Position numbers and translations under genes: made by a program. A DNA stretch of 64,000 bases from Pseudoalteromonas lipolytica. GTDB lineage: Bacteria; Pseudomonadota; Gammaproteobacteria; Enterobacterales; Alteromonadaceae. Where the stretch lies: assembly GCF_001306915.1 (NCBI RefSeq), contig NZ_LJTC01000007.1, forward strand, positions 124,001 through 188,000, given 5' to 3'. A model generated the notes under the pieces. It was given only the letters and a program-made list of their open reading frames with translations, was not told the origin of the DNA and did not search any database. Positions 17,972 to 27,178 of this stretch are shown here, piece by piece (the first letter of the stretch is position 1; each line of letters opens with the position of its first letter).

Positions 17972-18009
17972 ATAGATTTAAATCTATATAGATAATAACC
18001 TATAGTCAA
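17972..18009 (-). promoter_or_regulatory. Promoter and operator-like palindromes of the higBA locus
   Basis: On the minus strand TTGACT (18009-18004) is followed after 17 bases by TAGATT, a good sigma-70 promoter. Two overlapping palindromes lie over and just after the -10: atctatatagat (17982-17993) and atagatttaaatctat (17972-17987, 16 bases, perfect). They sit where HigA-type antitoxins usually bind for autoregulation. Binding is inferred. Confidence 0.6.
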
Positions 18010-18048
18010 GATTTAATCCGCTCAACTTCTAACCTAGTTCGAACCAAT

Positions 18049-18079
18049 AAAAAAGCCCCGCTCAATGAGCAGGGCTTTT
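18049..18079 (-). terminator. Intrinsic terminator after fadJ
   Basis: A stem AAAAGCCC-C-GCTC / GAGC-A-GGGCTTTT with a three-base loop; on the minus strand it ends in a T-rich run. It is 22 bases beyond the fadJ stop and isolates fadIJ from the higBA promoter. Confidence 0.88.
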
Positions 18080-18100
18080 AAAATTAACTAATTTAAAGAA

Positions 18101-20326
18101 TTAGCTTTTAGTCGTTTCTTTATCAGCTTCTTCTGACGCTTGCTCGTCTTCAACCACTTCTTTGGTTACTTCAACCGGATCGACAGGCTTAGCTTCAGCT
18201 ACAGCCGGCTCTTCGCTTTCTGCTTGGTAAAAACGACCACCCTTTTCAGCCATTGCTTTTAACGTATCGCAAGGTGTGAAAATTGGGTTGTAGTTAGCAA
18301 AAGTCGCCATTTCTGAGCTCACTTGTGCTGCACCCAGTTTATCCATATAGCTAAATGGGCCGCCTAAGAATGGTGGGAAACCGATACCAAAAATAGCACC
18401 AATATCACCGTCACGCGGGCTTGCAATAATGCCATCATCTAAACAGCGCACCGCTTCGTTAAGCATTTGCGCAACACAACGTTTAGCAATTTCGCTCTTG
18501 TTTAAACGAGGTGATGGCGTAACACCAAGTAGCTCGTAAACTGACTCATCCACTTTTTTATCTTTCTTGTCGTAAAGATAAAAACCACGGCCAGTCTTAC
18601 GACCTAAACGCTTAGAGTCGATTAAGCGATTGAAGGCATCCGGGGCTTTAAAACGCTCGCCCAATTCTTTTTCAAGGATTGGCGCAATTTTAGAACCGAT
18701 ATCAATCCCTACTTCATCAAGTAACGCTAAAGGCCCAACAGGGAAACCAAACTCAACCAATGCTTGGTCAATCTTTTCAATTGGCTCACCTGCAAGCAGT
18801 AAATTAGCCGCTTCATTGACATAAGGCGCTAAGATGCGGTTTACATAGAAACCAGCCATGTCTTTAACCACAATCGGTGTTTTACCTTGCTTACGGGCAA
18901 AGTTAACAACGCGAGCGATAGTTTCTTCAGACGTACCAGCGTGTGGAATGATCTCAACAAGTGGCATTTTCTCAACAGGTGAGAAGTAATGCAGACCAAT
19001 TACATTTTCGGGACGCGCTGCATCAGCAGCAATTTGTGCAATTGGTAATGATGAGGTATTACTTGCAAAAATCGTGTTGTCTTGGCATTCGCGTTCTACA
19101 TCAGCCACCATACCTTGCTTTAAAGCAAGATCTTCAAACACCGCTTCGATAACGATATCAATGTGTTTAAAGCCGCTGTAATCGGTAGTACCGGTAATGC
19201 GGTTCATGGTTTGCTGTAGATCAGCTTTAGATAAAATACGACGCTTTTGCTTTTTATCTAAAATCTTATAGCTGTAGTTCATTGCATTGCTGATGCCCTT
19301 TTCAGCCACATCTTTAATGCGCACTGGAACACCCGCTTTTACAGCACTAACATGGGCAATACCCGCGCCCATGAGGCCGCCACCTAATACTGCCGCTTTA
19401 GCGATCGCTGGTGCATCATCATTACGCCACTCTTTTTTCATTTCAGTGGTTGCAAAGAAAATACCGCGTAATGCTTTTGACTCATCACTCATTACCAGCG
19501 TGGCAAAACCTTCAGCTTCAGTTTTGTATGCTTTTAACTGATCAAGTTCAACACTTGCACGCACCGCTTTAATAATGGCTAAAGGTGCTGGGTAATGACC
19601 GCCTGTTTTCTTCAGCACGTTTTCTTGTGCTTTTTTGAAAATAATATTGCGGCCAAATGGGTTCGACTCAAGTAATTGGCTTAAACGATCTAACTTAGGT
19701 TTAGTAACTTTAGCCTTACCTTTAAGAGCAAACTCTTTAGCAACGTCAAGTAATACACTGTGTGGTACACAGTCATTTACTAAGCCTGTTTTCTTCGCTT
19801 GCTTAGCACGCACTTGCTTACCTGTAAGCATCCACTCAAGTGCTTTTTGCAAGCCAACTAATTTAGGTAAACGTTGAGTACCGCCACCACCAGGCAATAA
19901 GCCTAACTGTACTTCTGGCAAACCAAGCTTAGTGATATCGCTATCTGAACACACGCGATAATCACACGCTAAAGCAAACTCTAAACCGCCACCCAATGCA
20001 GCACCATGAATAGCACTTACTGTTGGGAAAGGCAGCTTTTTCATATCAAAAAATGCTTGCTGACACATTTCGCTTAACGCTAATGCATCTTCACGGCTAT
20101 TGGCGCTATCAAGCATTTTAATATCAGCACCGGCGATAAAGTTATCGCTTTTACCACTGATAAATACCATGCCTTTTACTGCTTGCGCTTGTGCGTCTTT
20201 GAGTAAGGTTTTTAAATCTTCTGCAAAACTGCTGCGCAGGGTGTTCATTTTTTCACCCGGCACATCAATGGTTACAACGGCTACGCCGTCATCAGCCACT
20301 GATAAACTAAATACTGAATCTGTCAT
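18101..20326 (-). CDS. fadJ: Fatty acid oxidation complex alpha subunit FadJ
   Basis: A bifunctional enoyl-CoA hydratase / 3-hydroxyacyl-CoA dehydrogenase of about 741 residues. The hydratase half has AGADIKML (oxyanion region) and [17 protein letters not shown]; the dehydrogenase half has the NAD motif [17 protein letters not shown] and [15 protein letters not shown]. The ATG at 20324-20326 shares one base with the fadI stop (TAATG) and has GGAGAG upstream, so it is preferred to the in-frame start at 20374. The last 40 residues form an acidic Glu-rich tail not needed for catalysis. It pairs with FadI; the fadI-fadJ order marks the anaerobic-type complex rather than FadBA. Confidence 0.93.
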   Translation of the reverse strand: MTDSVFSLSVADDGVAVVTIDVPGEKMNTLRSSFAEDLKTLLKDAQAQAVKGMVFISGKSDNFIAGADIKMLDSANSREDALALSEMCQQAFFDMKKLPFPTVSAIHGAALGGGLEFALACDYRVCSDSDITKLGLPEVQLGLLPGGGGTQRLPKLVGLQKALEWMLTGKQVRAKQAKKTGLVNDCVPHSVLLDVAKEFALKGKAKVTKPKLDRLSQLLESNPFGRNIIFKKAQENVLKKTGGHYPAPLAIIKAVRASVELDQLKAYKTEAEGFATLVMSDESKALRGIFFATTEMKKEWRNDDAPAIAKAAVLGGGLMGAGIAHVSAVKAGVPVRIKDVAEKGISNAMNYSYKILDKKQKRRILSKADLQQTMNRITGTTDYSGFKHIDIVIEAVFEDLALKQGMVADVERECQDNTIFASNTSSLPIAQIAADAARPENVIGLHYFSPVEKMPLVEIIPHAGTSEETIARVVNFARKQGKTPIVVKDMAGFYVNRILAPYVNEAANLLLAGEPIEKIDQALVEFGFPVGPLALLDEVGIDIGSKIAPILEKELGERFKAPDAFNRLIDSKRLGRKTGRGFYLYDKKDKKVDESVYELLGVTPSPRLNKSEIAKRCVAQMLNEAVRCLDDGIIASPRDGDIGAIFGIGFPPFLGGPFSYMDKLGAAQVSSEMATFANYNPIFTPCDTLKAMAEKGGRFYQAESEEPAVAEAKPVDPVEVTKEVVEDEQASEEADKETTKS

Positions 20327-21636
20327 TACGCACTCTCCAATACAAAGGCTGCGCCTAAGCCACCCGCTGCACACGCAGTCGTAAGCGCTAAGCCGCCACC
20401 GCGACGATTAAGTTCATGTAAGCTTTGCGTGATCAGGCGCGCACCTGTTGCCGCAAATGGGTGACCGTATGCAAGTGAGCCACCTAATACATTGAACTTG
20501 TCCATGTTAATTTCGCCGATCGCTTTGCTGCGACCTAGCTTTTCTTGTGCAAATTTATCTGACGCAAACATCTTCATATTAGCCAGTGTTTGCGCTGCAA
20601 ATGCTTCATGCATTTCGATTAAATCTAAATCAGCTAATGTGATACCTGCTCTATCTAAGGCAATTGGCGTTGAGTGCGCCGGACCCATTAGCATATCTTC
20701 ATGTACACCAATTGCTGAGAAAGCAAAACTGCGTACATAACCTAGAATGTCGTAACCCAATGCTTTGGCTTTACTCTCACTCATCATTAATACCGCAGCC
20801 GCCCCATCAGTTAATGGCGTTGCGTTAGCTGCAGTCACTGATCCGTGCTGACGGTCAAATACTGGTTTTAATTTCGCGTAGCCTTCAACTGTTGAGTTAT
20901 GACGAATGTTATTGTCTTGCTCAATAAAGCTCTTATAAGGTGCAACATGGGCAGTCATTACTTCGTCTTTCAGTTTACCATCAGCCCACGCCTGACTTGC
21001 AAGGGTGTGCGAACGATGTGCTAAGGCATCTTGATCTTCACGGCTGATGCTATGTGTTTTCGCCATTTGCTCTGCTGTTTGACCCATAGATAAACCAGTA
21101 GAGTACTCAGCGACCGCAGGCGGAACAGGAAGTAAATCTTTTAAACGTAATTTAGAGAAAATCTTTAATCGCTGACCAAGCGTACGTGCTTTGTTTAAAT
21201 CAACAAGGCTACCGGCTAATTTTTTACTAACACCAATAGGTAATACAGACGATGAGTCAGCACCACCAGCGATACCTACTTGCACTGAGCCTGCCATAAT
21301 TGACTCGGCTACGTTAGCAATGGCTTGGAAACTTGTTGCACACGCACGCGAAACAGAATAAGCATCAACAGAAACAGGCATACCCGTACCTAATACGATT
21401 TCACGGGCAATATTTGGCGCTTCTGGCATTTGCACTACTTGTCCAAATACAAGTTGGTCAATTTCAGATTTATCAAAGTTAAGTCGTTCAAGCATTTCGT
21501 TGACAACTAACTTACCCATATCAAGGGCTGGTACATGATGGAATGCTGTGGCTTGCTTTGCGAATGGCGTTCGCAGGCCGCTAACGATAGCGATACGATC
21601 GCCTTTTGCTGTTTTAAGTATATTTTGCTCAGACAT
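20326..21636 (-). CDS. fadI: 3-ketoacyl-CoA thiolase FadI (acetyl-CoA C-acyltransferase)
   Basis: A 436-residue thiolase, the same length as E. coli FadI, catalysing the last step of beta-oxidation. The nucleophile Cys lies in SRACATSFQ, the catalytic His in [20 protein letters not shown] holds the second His, and the second Cys is in [12 protein letters not shown]. The ATG at 21634-21636 follows a GGGAG ribosome site. The gene is first in a two-gene operon with fadJ, behind a promoter with a FadR-like palindrome immediately upstream of the ribosome site. Confidence 0.95.
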   Translation of the reverse strand: MSEQNILKTAKGDRIAIVSGLRTPFAKQATAFHHVPALDMGKLVVNEMLERLNFDKSEIDQLVFGQVVQMPEAPNIAREIVLGTGMPVSVDAYSVSRACATSFQAIANVAESIMAGSVQVGIAGGADSSSVLPIGVSKKLAGSLVDLNKARTLGQRLKIFSKLRLKDLLPVPPAVAEYSTGLSMGQTAEQMAKTHSISREDQDALAHRSHTLASQAWADGKLKDEVMTAHVAPYKSFIEQDNNIRHNSTVEGYAKLKPVFDRQHGSVTAANATPLTDGAAAVLMMSESKAKALGYDILGYVRSFAFSAIGVHEDMLMGPAHSTPIALDRAGITLADLDLIEMHEAFAAQTLANMKMFASDKFAQEKLGRSKAIGEINMDKFNVLGGSLAYGHPFAATGARLITQSLHELNRRGGGLALTTACAAGGLGAAFVLESA

Positions 21637-21652
21637 TTATGCTCTCCCGCTG

Positions 21653-21667
21653 ACAGGTCTGACCTGT
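21653..21667 (-). promoter_or_regulatory. FadR-like operator of fadIJ
   Basis: The sequence ACAGGTCTGACCTGT is a perfect palindrome around a single central base. The 17-base GACAGGTCTGACCTGTT differs from the E. coli FadR consensus AACTGGTCNGACCTGTT at two positions. It lies between the predicted start site and the fadI ribosome site, so bound FadR would block transcription until long-chain acyl-CoA releases it. The identification rests on motif similarity; no fadR gene is in the window. Confidence 0.75.
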
Positions 21668-21679
21668 TTGTTTTTCCTG

Positions 21680-21709
21680 ATTCTAAAACAACCCGTGTAC
21701 GAATGCCAA
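21680..21709 (-). promoter_or_regulatory. Candidate sigma-70 promoter of fadIJ
   Basis: Minus-strand TTGGCA (21709-21704), 18-base spacer, TAGAAT (21685-21680). The expected start site is near 21673, just upstream of the FadR-like palindrome. Confidence 0.5.
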
Positions 21710-21972
21710 TAGTAAGTTTTCAACCATAGGCTTTTTTCGGCCTATTTACAAAAAAACACCGTATTTATATGGTAGGCTAAAAATCCTTAAAAAATAACGA
21801 ACTATTTGAGGATTTTGTGTCTAACACTTGTGTTATAACTTTTGAATCCTTATAACTTGTTAATAGCGCCCCATTACGGTACCGCGCAAATAATTTATCG
21901 GTACTGAATATAACGCATCGGCGCATAACAAAAACAATTTTTGACTCACGCTTTTAGGACAGTCTTTTTATT
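21710..21972. promoter_or_regulatory. Intergenic region before the Bat-type operon
   Basis: No gene is seen between the divergent fadI and moxR genes. The stretch holds an inverted repeat TAACAC-TT-GTGTTA (21822-21835), two copies of TTATAACTT (21833-21841 and 21850-21858, 17 bases apart) and a loose hairpin with arms AAAATCCT/AGGATTTT (21780-21816). The repeats may mark a regulator site for the downstream operon. A short stem ATAGGC/GCCTAT (21726-21745) looks incidental. Confidence 0.35.
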
Positions 21973-22929
21973 ATGGCAGTTAACGCATTTTCACAATTAA
22001 AATCATACCTAGACACGCAAATTATCGGCCAACCACAATTAACTCAAGCACTGTTAATCGCAATTTTGGCAGATGGCCACTTATTAGTTGAAGGCCCTCC
22101 GGGTCTTGCGAAAACGCGTGCAGTCAATGCCTTAGCGAAAGGCGTTGAAGGCAGTTTCCAACGTGTACAATTTACCCCAGACTTATTACCTGCAGATGTA
22201 ACTGGTACCGATATTTATCGCCAGCAAACCAGTGAGTTCGTATTTGAAAAAGGCCCATTATTTCATAACCTAATTTTGGCAGATGAAATAAACCGTGCCC
22301 CTGCTAAAGTGCAATCTGCTCTTCTTGAAGCCATGGCTGAACGCCAAGTAACGGTCGGTAAAAACACCTATCCACTGTCTGATCTATTTATGGTTATGGC
22401 AACCCAAAACCCGCTAGAGCAAGAAGGCACTTACCCTCTGCCAGAAGCTCAGCTTGACCGCTTCTTATTGCATTTGAGCATTGATTACCCGGGTGCTGAA
22501 CACGAATTAGATATCCTACGCCTAACCCGTGGCGAGGCTATTTCTGACAAGCAAGCAACGACACAACAAATTAGTCAAAGTGAGTTATTTGCTGCCCGTA
22601 AAGCCATATTAGGTTTGTATTTAGCTGAGCCGCTTGAGAAATACCTAGTACAGTTAATTGTTGCCACTCGTGAAGCAGCTGAGCTTGATGAGCAACTTGG
22701 TCGCTGGATTGAATATGGCGCAAGCCCACGTGCAACCATTGCCCTTGATAAGTGTGCCCGCGCGCATGCTTGGCTTGAAGGCCGTGACTTTGTTGCCCCA
22801 GATGATATTCAAGCAGTGCTGCATAATGTATTGCGTCACCGTATTATCTTAAGTTACGAAGCACAGGCCGATGGCATCAGTAAAGACGATGTGATCAGCC
22901 GTATTTTAGAATTGGTGGCAGTGCCATAA
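21973..22929 (+). CDS. MoxR family AAA+ ATPase of Bat-type operon
   Basis: A 318-residue MoxR ATPase. Walker A is GPPGLAKT, with Ala replacing the usual Gly before Lys, as is common in MoxR-proper members. Walker B is LILADEINR, followed by the family signature MATQNPLEQEGTYPLPEAQLDRF. It heads a six-gene operon with DUF58, DUF4381, two VWA proteins and BatD. MoxR plus VWA modules are thought to fold or activate metal-dependent or envelope complexes. It is clearly distinct in sequence from the other MoxR at 10.1-11.1 kb. Confidence 0.93.
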   Translation: MAVNAFSQLKSYLDTQIIGQPQLTQALLIAILADGHLLVEGPPGLAKTRAVNALAKGVEGSFQRVQFTPDLLPADVTGTDIYRQQTSEFVFEKGPLFHNLILADEINRAPAKVQSALLEAMAERQVTVGKNTYPLSDLFMVMATQNPLEQEGTYPLPEAQLDRFLLHLSIDYPGAEHELDILRLTRGEAISDKQATTQQISQSELFAARKAILGLYLAEPLEKYLVQLIVATREAAELDEQLGRWIEYGASPRATIALDKCARAHAWLEGRDFVAPDDIQAVLHNVLRHRIILSYEAQADGISKDDVISRILELVAVP

Positions 22930-22932
22930 GCT

Positions 22933-23877
22933 ATGTCGAGCCAATTTGATACAGCGGCGTGGTTAGCAGCGAGTCATAGTCAAGGCGTTAATTTATCACT
23001 CAAAGAGTTGATGTATTACAAAGCCAAAGCTCGTTTGCTAGAACTTGCGCCCAAAGTAAAAATCAAAAACAGCTTAGCTGGGCAATACCTTGCACCTCAT
23101 AAAGGGCGTGGTATGGAGTTTGCCGAGGTGCGCCATTACCAAGCCGGTGATGACATACGCTCTATCGACTGGCGTGTTACTGCACGGACTGGCGAAACCC
23201 ACACTAAGCTGTTTCAAGAAGAAAAAGAACGCCCTGTTTTTGTCTTTACCGACTTTTCTAACTCGATGCTGTTTGGCTCAAAGTTACTGTTGAAGTCAGT
23301 GCAAGCAGCGCACATCAGCGCACTGGTTGCTTGGTCGGCGTGTCAACGAGGTGATCGCATTGGTGGCTTGGTGTTTAATCAGCAAGGTCATCACGAATTA
23401 AAACCGACCTCACGTGAAAAAGCCGTGTTAAAGCTTTGTCATAACTTATGTGATATTCACAGCCAAGCTCTGACTAATATCGATCAAACAGCCACCAGCT
23501 TATTTAGCGAAAACCTTAAACGCCTTAATCATTTAGCAAAACCAGGGAGCTTGGTTTATATCGTCTCTGATTTTAGTGCCCTTGATGAAGCAAGTTTCAA
23601 ACAACTTGAAATGCTGAGCAGGCACTGTGAATTGATTGGCTGCCATATAAGCGATCCGTTCGAGCACCAGCTACCTGCTTTTAAACAAACGGTGACTGTA
23701 TCAGCAAATGGCCAAGAGCTTGCTTTACCACTAATGGATAAGCAATTTCGCGAGCGCTTTGCTAAGTCTGCCCAAGAGTCGTTTTCTAACAGATTAAAAC
23801 GCTTACAAAAATCTGGGCTTAGTTTAATTTCATTCAGTGCAGCCACGCCTCTTGAGCTGCAATTAGTGAGAAAGTAA
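22933..23877 (+). CDS. DUF58 domain-containing protein
   Basis: A 314-residue soluble DUF58 protein without transmembrane segments. The signature GRGMEFAEVRHYQAGDDIRSIDWRVTARTGETHTKLFQEEKERPVFVFTDFSNSM-like region includes the RxYxxGDxxRxIDW core and a vWA-like FTDFSNSM strand. It begins four bases after moxR, consistent with an obligate partnership. Compared with the 439-residue DUF58 protein at 8.8 kb it lacks the N-terminal membrane anchor, so the two are not interchangeable paralogues. Confidence 0.9.
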   Translation: MSSQFDTAAWLAASHSQGVNLSLKELMYYKAKARLLELAPKVKIKNSLAGQYLAPHKGRGMEFAEVRHYQAGDDIRSIDWRVTARTGETHTKLFQEEKERPVFVFTDFSNSMLFGSKLLLKSVQAAHISALVAWSACQRGDRIGGLVFNQQGHHELKPTSREKAVLKLCHNLCDIHSQALTNIDQTATSLFSENLKRLNHLAKPGSLVYIVSDFSALDEASFKQLEMLSRHCELIGCHISDPFEHQLPAFKQTVTVSANGQELALPLMDKQFRERFAKSAQESFSNRLKRLQKSGLSLISFSAATPLELQLVRK

Positions 23878-23879
23878 CA

Positions 23880-24320
23880 ATGCAAAAAAATCCGCTAGAT
23901 GGCTTACATGATGTCATTGCACCGACCGAGGTTGCATGGTGGCCACTTGCTCCAATTTGGTGGCTAATTATCGCCTTAGTTGGTTCGTTATTAATTATCG
24001 GCTTAGTGCTTTTATATAAAAACCAGCAATTTAAAAAAGCCAAAAAACAAGCCATTAAGATAAGTAAAACCCTTAGTGATGATGACGCGCAAGAGCTACA
24101 CATTATTTTAAAACGCTTAACTCGTCATTATTACAGCAATCAGCTTGCTTCTCAGCCTTTGGCAAAGTGGTCTGAAAGTTTATCGAAACTGAGTGGCGAT
24201 AAATTTAGTTACGACGAATTGATGCCGCTTTATCAACAACAAAGTAATAATGCTGAACTTGCAGCTAAATTACGCAATGCTATTAGCAACTTTAAACTCA
24301 AGGAGCCAATTAATGTTTGA
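23880..24320 (+). CDS. DUF4381 domain-containing membrane protein
   Basis: A 146-residue protein with one transmembrane helix at about 21-44 (WWPLAPIWWLIIALVGSLLII) after the motif LDGLHDVIAPTEVAWWPLAPIWW, which is the DUF4381 signature. The cytoplasmic part is helical (LKRLTRHYYSNQLASQPLAKWSESLS). These proteins occur only in MoxR-DUF58-VWA operons, as here. It overlaps the next VWA gene by eight bases when that gene starts at 24313. Confidence 0.87.
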   Translation: MQKNPLDGLHDVIAPTEVAWWPLAPIWWLIIALVGSLLIIGLVLLYKNQQFKKAKKQAIKISKTLSDDDAQELHIILKRLTRHYYSNQLASQPLAKWSESLSKLSGDKFSYDELMPLYQQQSNNAELAAKLRNAISNFKLKEPINV

Positions 24321-25302
24321 GTTTAGTTGGCCATGGTGTTTTGTGCTTTTACCTCTGCCTTGGATATTAAGCCGCTTTATGCCGTTAAAGCAACAAGGGC
24401 AGTTACGTTTACGTATTCCTGGCTTTGCTAAGCTTGGCTTAAATAATCAAGCAGTACAGCAACACAGCCGAAAAGTTTCATTGCTTGAATGGGCTGTTTG
24501 GATCTCTTTAGTTGTCGCTATTGCAAACCCAACTTGGCTTGATGAACCTATCACACAGCCTAATGAAGGCCGCGATATTATGCTGGCGGTGGACTTATCT
24601 GGCTCTATGACAGAGCAAGATATGGAGTATCGAAATAATCAATATGTAGATAGGCTCACTATGGTAAAAGCTGTACTCAGTGATTTTATCGAGCAGCGTC
24701 AAGGTGACCGCCTTGGTCTTATCTTATTTGGGGATACCGCATTTTTACAAACCCCCCTTACCCGTGATGTTAAAACGGTGAGCCAAATGCTCAGCGAAGC
24801 GCAAATTGGCCTAGTAGGTAGAGCAACAGCCATCGGTGATGCGTTAGGTTTATCCGTAAAACGTTTTGCTAATAAAGATGAAAGTAACCGTATCGTAGTG
24901 CTATTAACCGATGGTCAAAACACTGCCGGTAACCTTGATCCAGAAGATGCGCTACTGTTAGCCCGCGAAGAAGGCATTAAAGTGTATACCATAGGTGTTG
25001 GCTCAGATAGTAAACGTGGCTTTAGCCTGTTTAATATGGGTGGTATGAGTGGTGGTAACTTGGATGAAACTTTACTAAAACGCATTGCCGAGCAAACTGG
25101 CGGCTTATACTTTAGAGCAAAAGATGTGGCTGGTTTACAGCAAATTTATCAAGAGCTCGATAAGCTTGAGCCAATTAGTAGCGATGAACAAACGTTCCGC
25201 CCACAAATTTCATTGTTTTATATTCCACTACTTGTGGCGCTGGGCTTAATAAGCTTAGCAATGCTCGTCAGTTTTATTCGCCAATTTAAGCAGGAGAGCT
25301 AG
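24313..25302 (+). CDS. VWA domain membrane protein (BatA-like)
   Basis: A protein of about 329 residues. The ATG at 24313 is preceded by AAGGAG at about 24299-24304 and gives the hydrophobic start MFEFSWPWCFVLLPLPW; the longer in-frame start at 24250 lies inside the DUF4381 gene. Two N-terminal membrane helices, a vWA domain with a complete metal site (DLSGSM, then the Thr and Asp in TDGQNTAG), and a C-terminal helix (FYIPLLVALGLISLAMLVSF) match BatA. It belongs to the Bat aerotolerance-type operon. Ligands are not known. Confidence 0.9.
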   Translation: MFEFSWPWCFVLLPLPWILSRFMPLKQQGQLRLRIPGFAKLGLNNQAVQQHSRKVSLLEWAVWISLVVAIANPTWLDEPITQPNEGRDIMLAVDLSGSMTEQDMEYRNNQYVDRLTMVKAVLSDFIEQRQGDRLGLILFGDTAFLQTPLTRDVKTVSQMLSEAQIGLVGRATAIGDALGLSVKRFANKDESNRIVVLLTDGQNTAGNLDPEDALLLAREEGIKVYTIGVGSDSKRGFSLFNMGGMSGGNLDETLLKRIAEQTGGLYFRAKDVAGLQQIYQELDKLEPISSDEQTFRPQISLFYIPLLVALGLISLAMLVSFIRQFKQES

Positions 25303-25303
25303 T

Positions 25304-27178
25304 ATGGATTTTGAATTTATTCGCCCTGCCCTACTTTGGTTGTTAATCCCCGCGCTGATTATTTTTAGTGTGCTGTTGGTACGCAACAAAAAAAGCGCCC
25401 CCGCTGATTTAATTGCGCCCCATTTGGCGCAGTTTGTAATGAGCGACAATCATAAAAAACAAAGCCAACCGCTTTGGCTAGTTGCGGTGTTTACCCTGTT
25501 AGCCATCGTTTTTTCAGCAGGTCCAAGCTTTGAGAAAAAACAAGTTCCCGTGTTTCAAGCAAAGAATGCGCGAGTTATTGTGATGGATATGTCGTACTCC
25601 ATGTTCAGTACCGACATAGCACCAAGCCGATTAGTTCAAGCTCGATTTAAAGCACTTGATATGATTGAGCTTTTCAAAGAAGGTGATACGGCATTGGTCG
25701 CTTATGCAGGCTCTGCATTTACTATTTCGCCGCTAACCAATGACGCAAGCACGTTGGCTAACCTTATCCCAAGCCTGAGCCCAGATATCATGCCGAGCAA
25801 AGGTTCGAATGTTATTGAAGGCCTAGAAAAAGCCGATGATTTACTTAAACAAGCTGGCTATTTAGATGGTGATATTATTTTAGTCACCGATGGGGTTGAT
25901 AGCCTAGATCAAGAAGATATTAGCCGCTTTACCGCTCAGTCTAATTATCGCTTAAATGTCTACGGCGTTGGCACAGAGCAAGGTGCGCCGATTAAGCTAC
26001 CAGAAGGTGGCTTTTTAAAAGACATTCAAGGACAGATTGTTATTCCGACGCTTAATGTTAGCCGCTTAAGTTCGCTTGCACGTAATAGCGGTGGCAAATT
26101 CGCACTGTATCAAACCAGTAATCAGGATATTCAAACATTTGCCCCCACTGCCAATGCAGAAGTACTCAAAGATGAGAAACAAAGCCAAGCATTATGGCGA
26201 GTTGATGCCGGTATTTACGGCCTGATTATTTTATTGCCGTTAGCGCTCTTTTTAATTCGTCGTAGCAGCCTAGTGCTTGGCTTTTTGTTTGTTATGCTCC
26301 TACCTCAGCAACAGGTTTACGCCGCTGAATTACCAGACGTATTTAAAAACCAAGACCAACGTGCTCTTGATGCCTATCAGCAAAATCAATTTGAACAAGC
26401 CGCCCAAGCACAAAACACGCAATTAAAAGGCGCTGCTCTTTATCAGCAAGGTAATTACCAAGCGGCCATGGATGCGTTTAGTGAAGATAAATCGGCGACG
26501 GGTTTGTACAACTACGGAAATGCCCTTGCTAAGGCAGGTGAGCTAGAACAAGCCATAGAAGCATATAAGCAAGCCCAACAGCTTAAAAATGACTTCACTG
26601 AGGCAAAAGAAAACCAAGCCCTCGTTGAACAGCTATTGCAGCAGCAAGAGCAACAACAGCAACAAGATCAACAGCAAAACAACGATCAACAAAACTCTGA
26701 TGGCCAGCAAGATAACCAGCAAAAGCAACAGGGTGAAAATTCACAGCAAGGTGAAAACTCAGAGCAGAGTGAGCAGCAAGATGGCCAACAACCGTCAGAG
26801 CAAGGTGAGCAATCAGATCAAAAAGGTGAGCAAAGCGAGTCTAATAGTGACCAGCAAAACAAACCTGAAATGGAATCACAAGCAGACACGTCGTCACAAT
26901 CAGGAGAACAACAGCCAGAGCAAGCTCCTGAGCAACAACAGGCCCAGCCACAGCCATCGCAAAGTGATGAACAAGCTAAACAGCAAGCAGAGCAACAAGC
27001 CATGCAGGCACAAGCTGCTGAACTGACTAATGAAGAGAAAGAAAAAGCCCAGCAACTTAACCAGCTGCTGCGCAAAGTTCCCGATGATCCTGCGATCTTA
27101 TTAAGAAATAAAATGCAATTAGAAGCACAAAAACGAAACTATCAACGTCGTCCACGAGGAGCCGAAAAATCATGGTAA
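25304..27178 (+). CDS. VWA-TPR protein, BatB/BatC fusion with Gln-rich tail
   Basis: A 624-residue protein. Residues 1-340 are a BatB-like membrane-anchored vWA domain with an intact metal site DMSYSM and TDGVDS. A helix at about 305-325 is followed by a TPR segment (NYGNALAKAGELEQAIEAYKQA), the BatC part. Residues about 445-590 form a very Gln/Glu/Ser-rich low-complexity stretch encoded by CAG/CAA repeats (about 26,630-27,010). The end contains LLRKVPDDPAILLRNKMQLE, a conserved BatC tail. It overlaps batD by seven bases. Confidence 0.9.
   Translation: MDFEFIRPALLWLLIPALIIFSVLLVRNKKSAPADLIAPHLAQFVMSDNHKKQSQPLWLVAVFTLLAIVFSAGPSFEKKQVPVFQAKNARVIVMDMSYSMFSTDIAPSRLVQARFKALDMIELFKEGDTALVAYAGSAFTISPLTNDASTLANLIPSLSPDIMPSKGSNVIEGLEKADDLLKQAGYLDGDIILVTDGVDSLDQEDISRFTAQSNYRLNVYGVGTEQGAPIKLPEGGFLKDIQGQIVIPTLNVSRLSSLARNSGGKFALYQTSNQDIQTFAPTANAEVLKDEKQSQALWRVDAGIYGLIILLPLALFLIRRSSLVLGFLFVMLLPQQQVYAAELPDVFKNQDQRALDAYQQNQFEQAAQAQNTQLKGAALYQQGNYQAAMDAFSEDKSATGLYNYGNALAKAGELEQAIEAYKQAQQLKNDFTEAKENQALVEQLLQQQEQQQQQDQQQNNDQQNSDGQQDNQQKQQGENSQQGENSEQSEQQDGQQPSEQGEQSDQKGEQSESNSDQQNKPEMESQADTSSQSGEQQPEQAPEQQQAQPQPSQSDEQAKQQAEQQAMQAQAAELTNEEKEKAQQLNQLLRKVPDDPAILLRNKMQLEAQKRNYQRRPRGAEKSW

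Noticed and set aside
21726-21745. ATAGGC/GCCTAT hairpin upstream of fadI
   Set aside because: Short stem in AT-rich DNA, with no T-run and no gene end next to it.
26589-27026. Long plus-strand reading frame of 145 codons
   Set aside because: It is a shadow of the Gln-rich part of the BatB/C gene; its Lys/Ser/Asn-rich composition comes from frame-shifted CAG/CAA codons.
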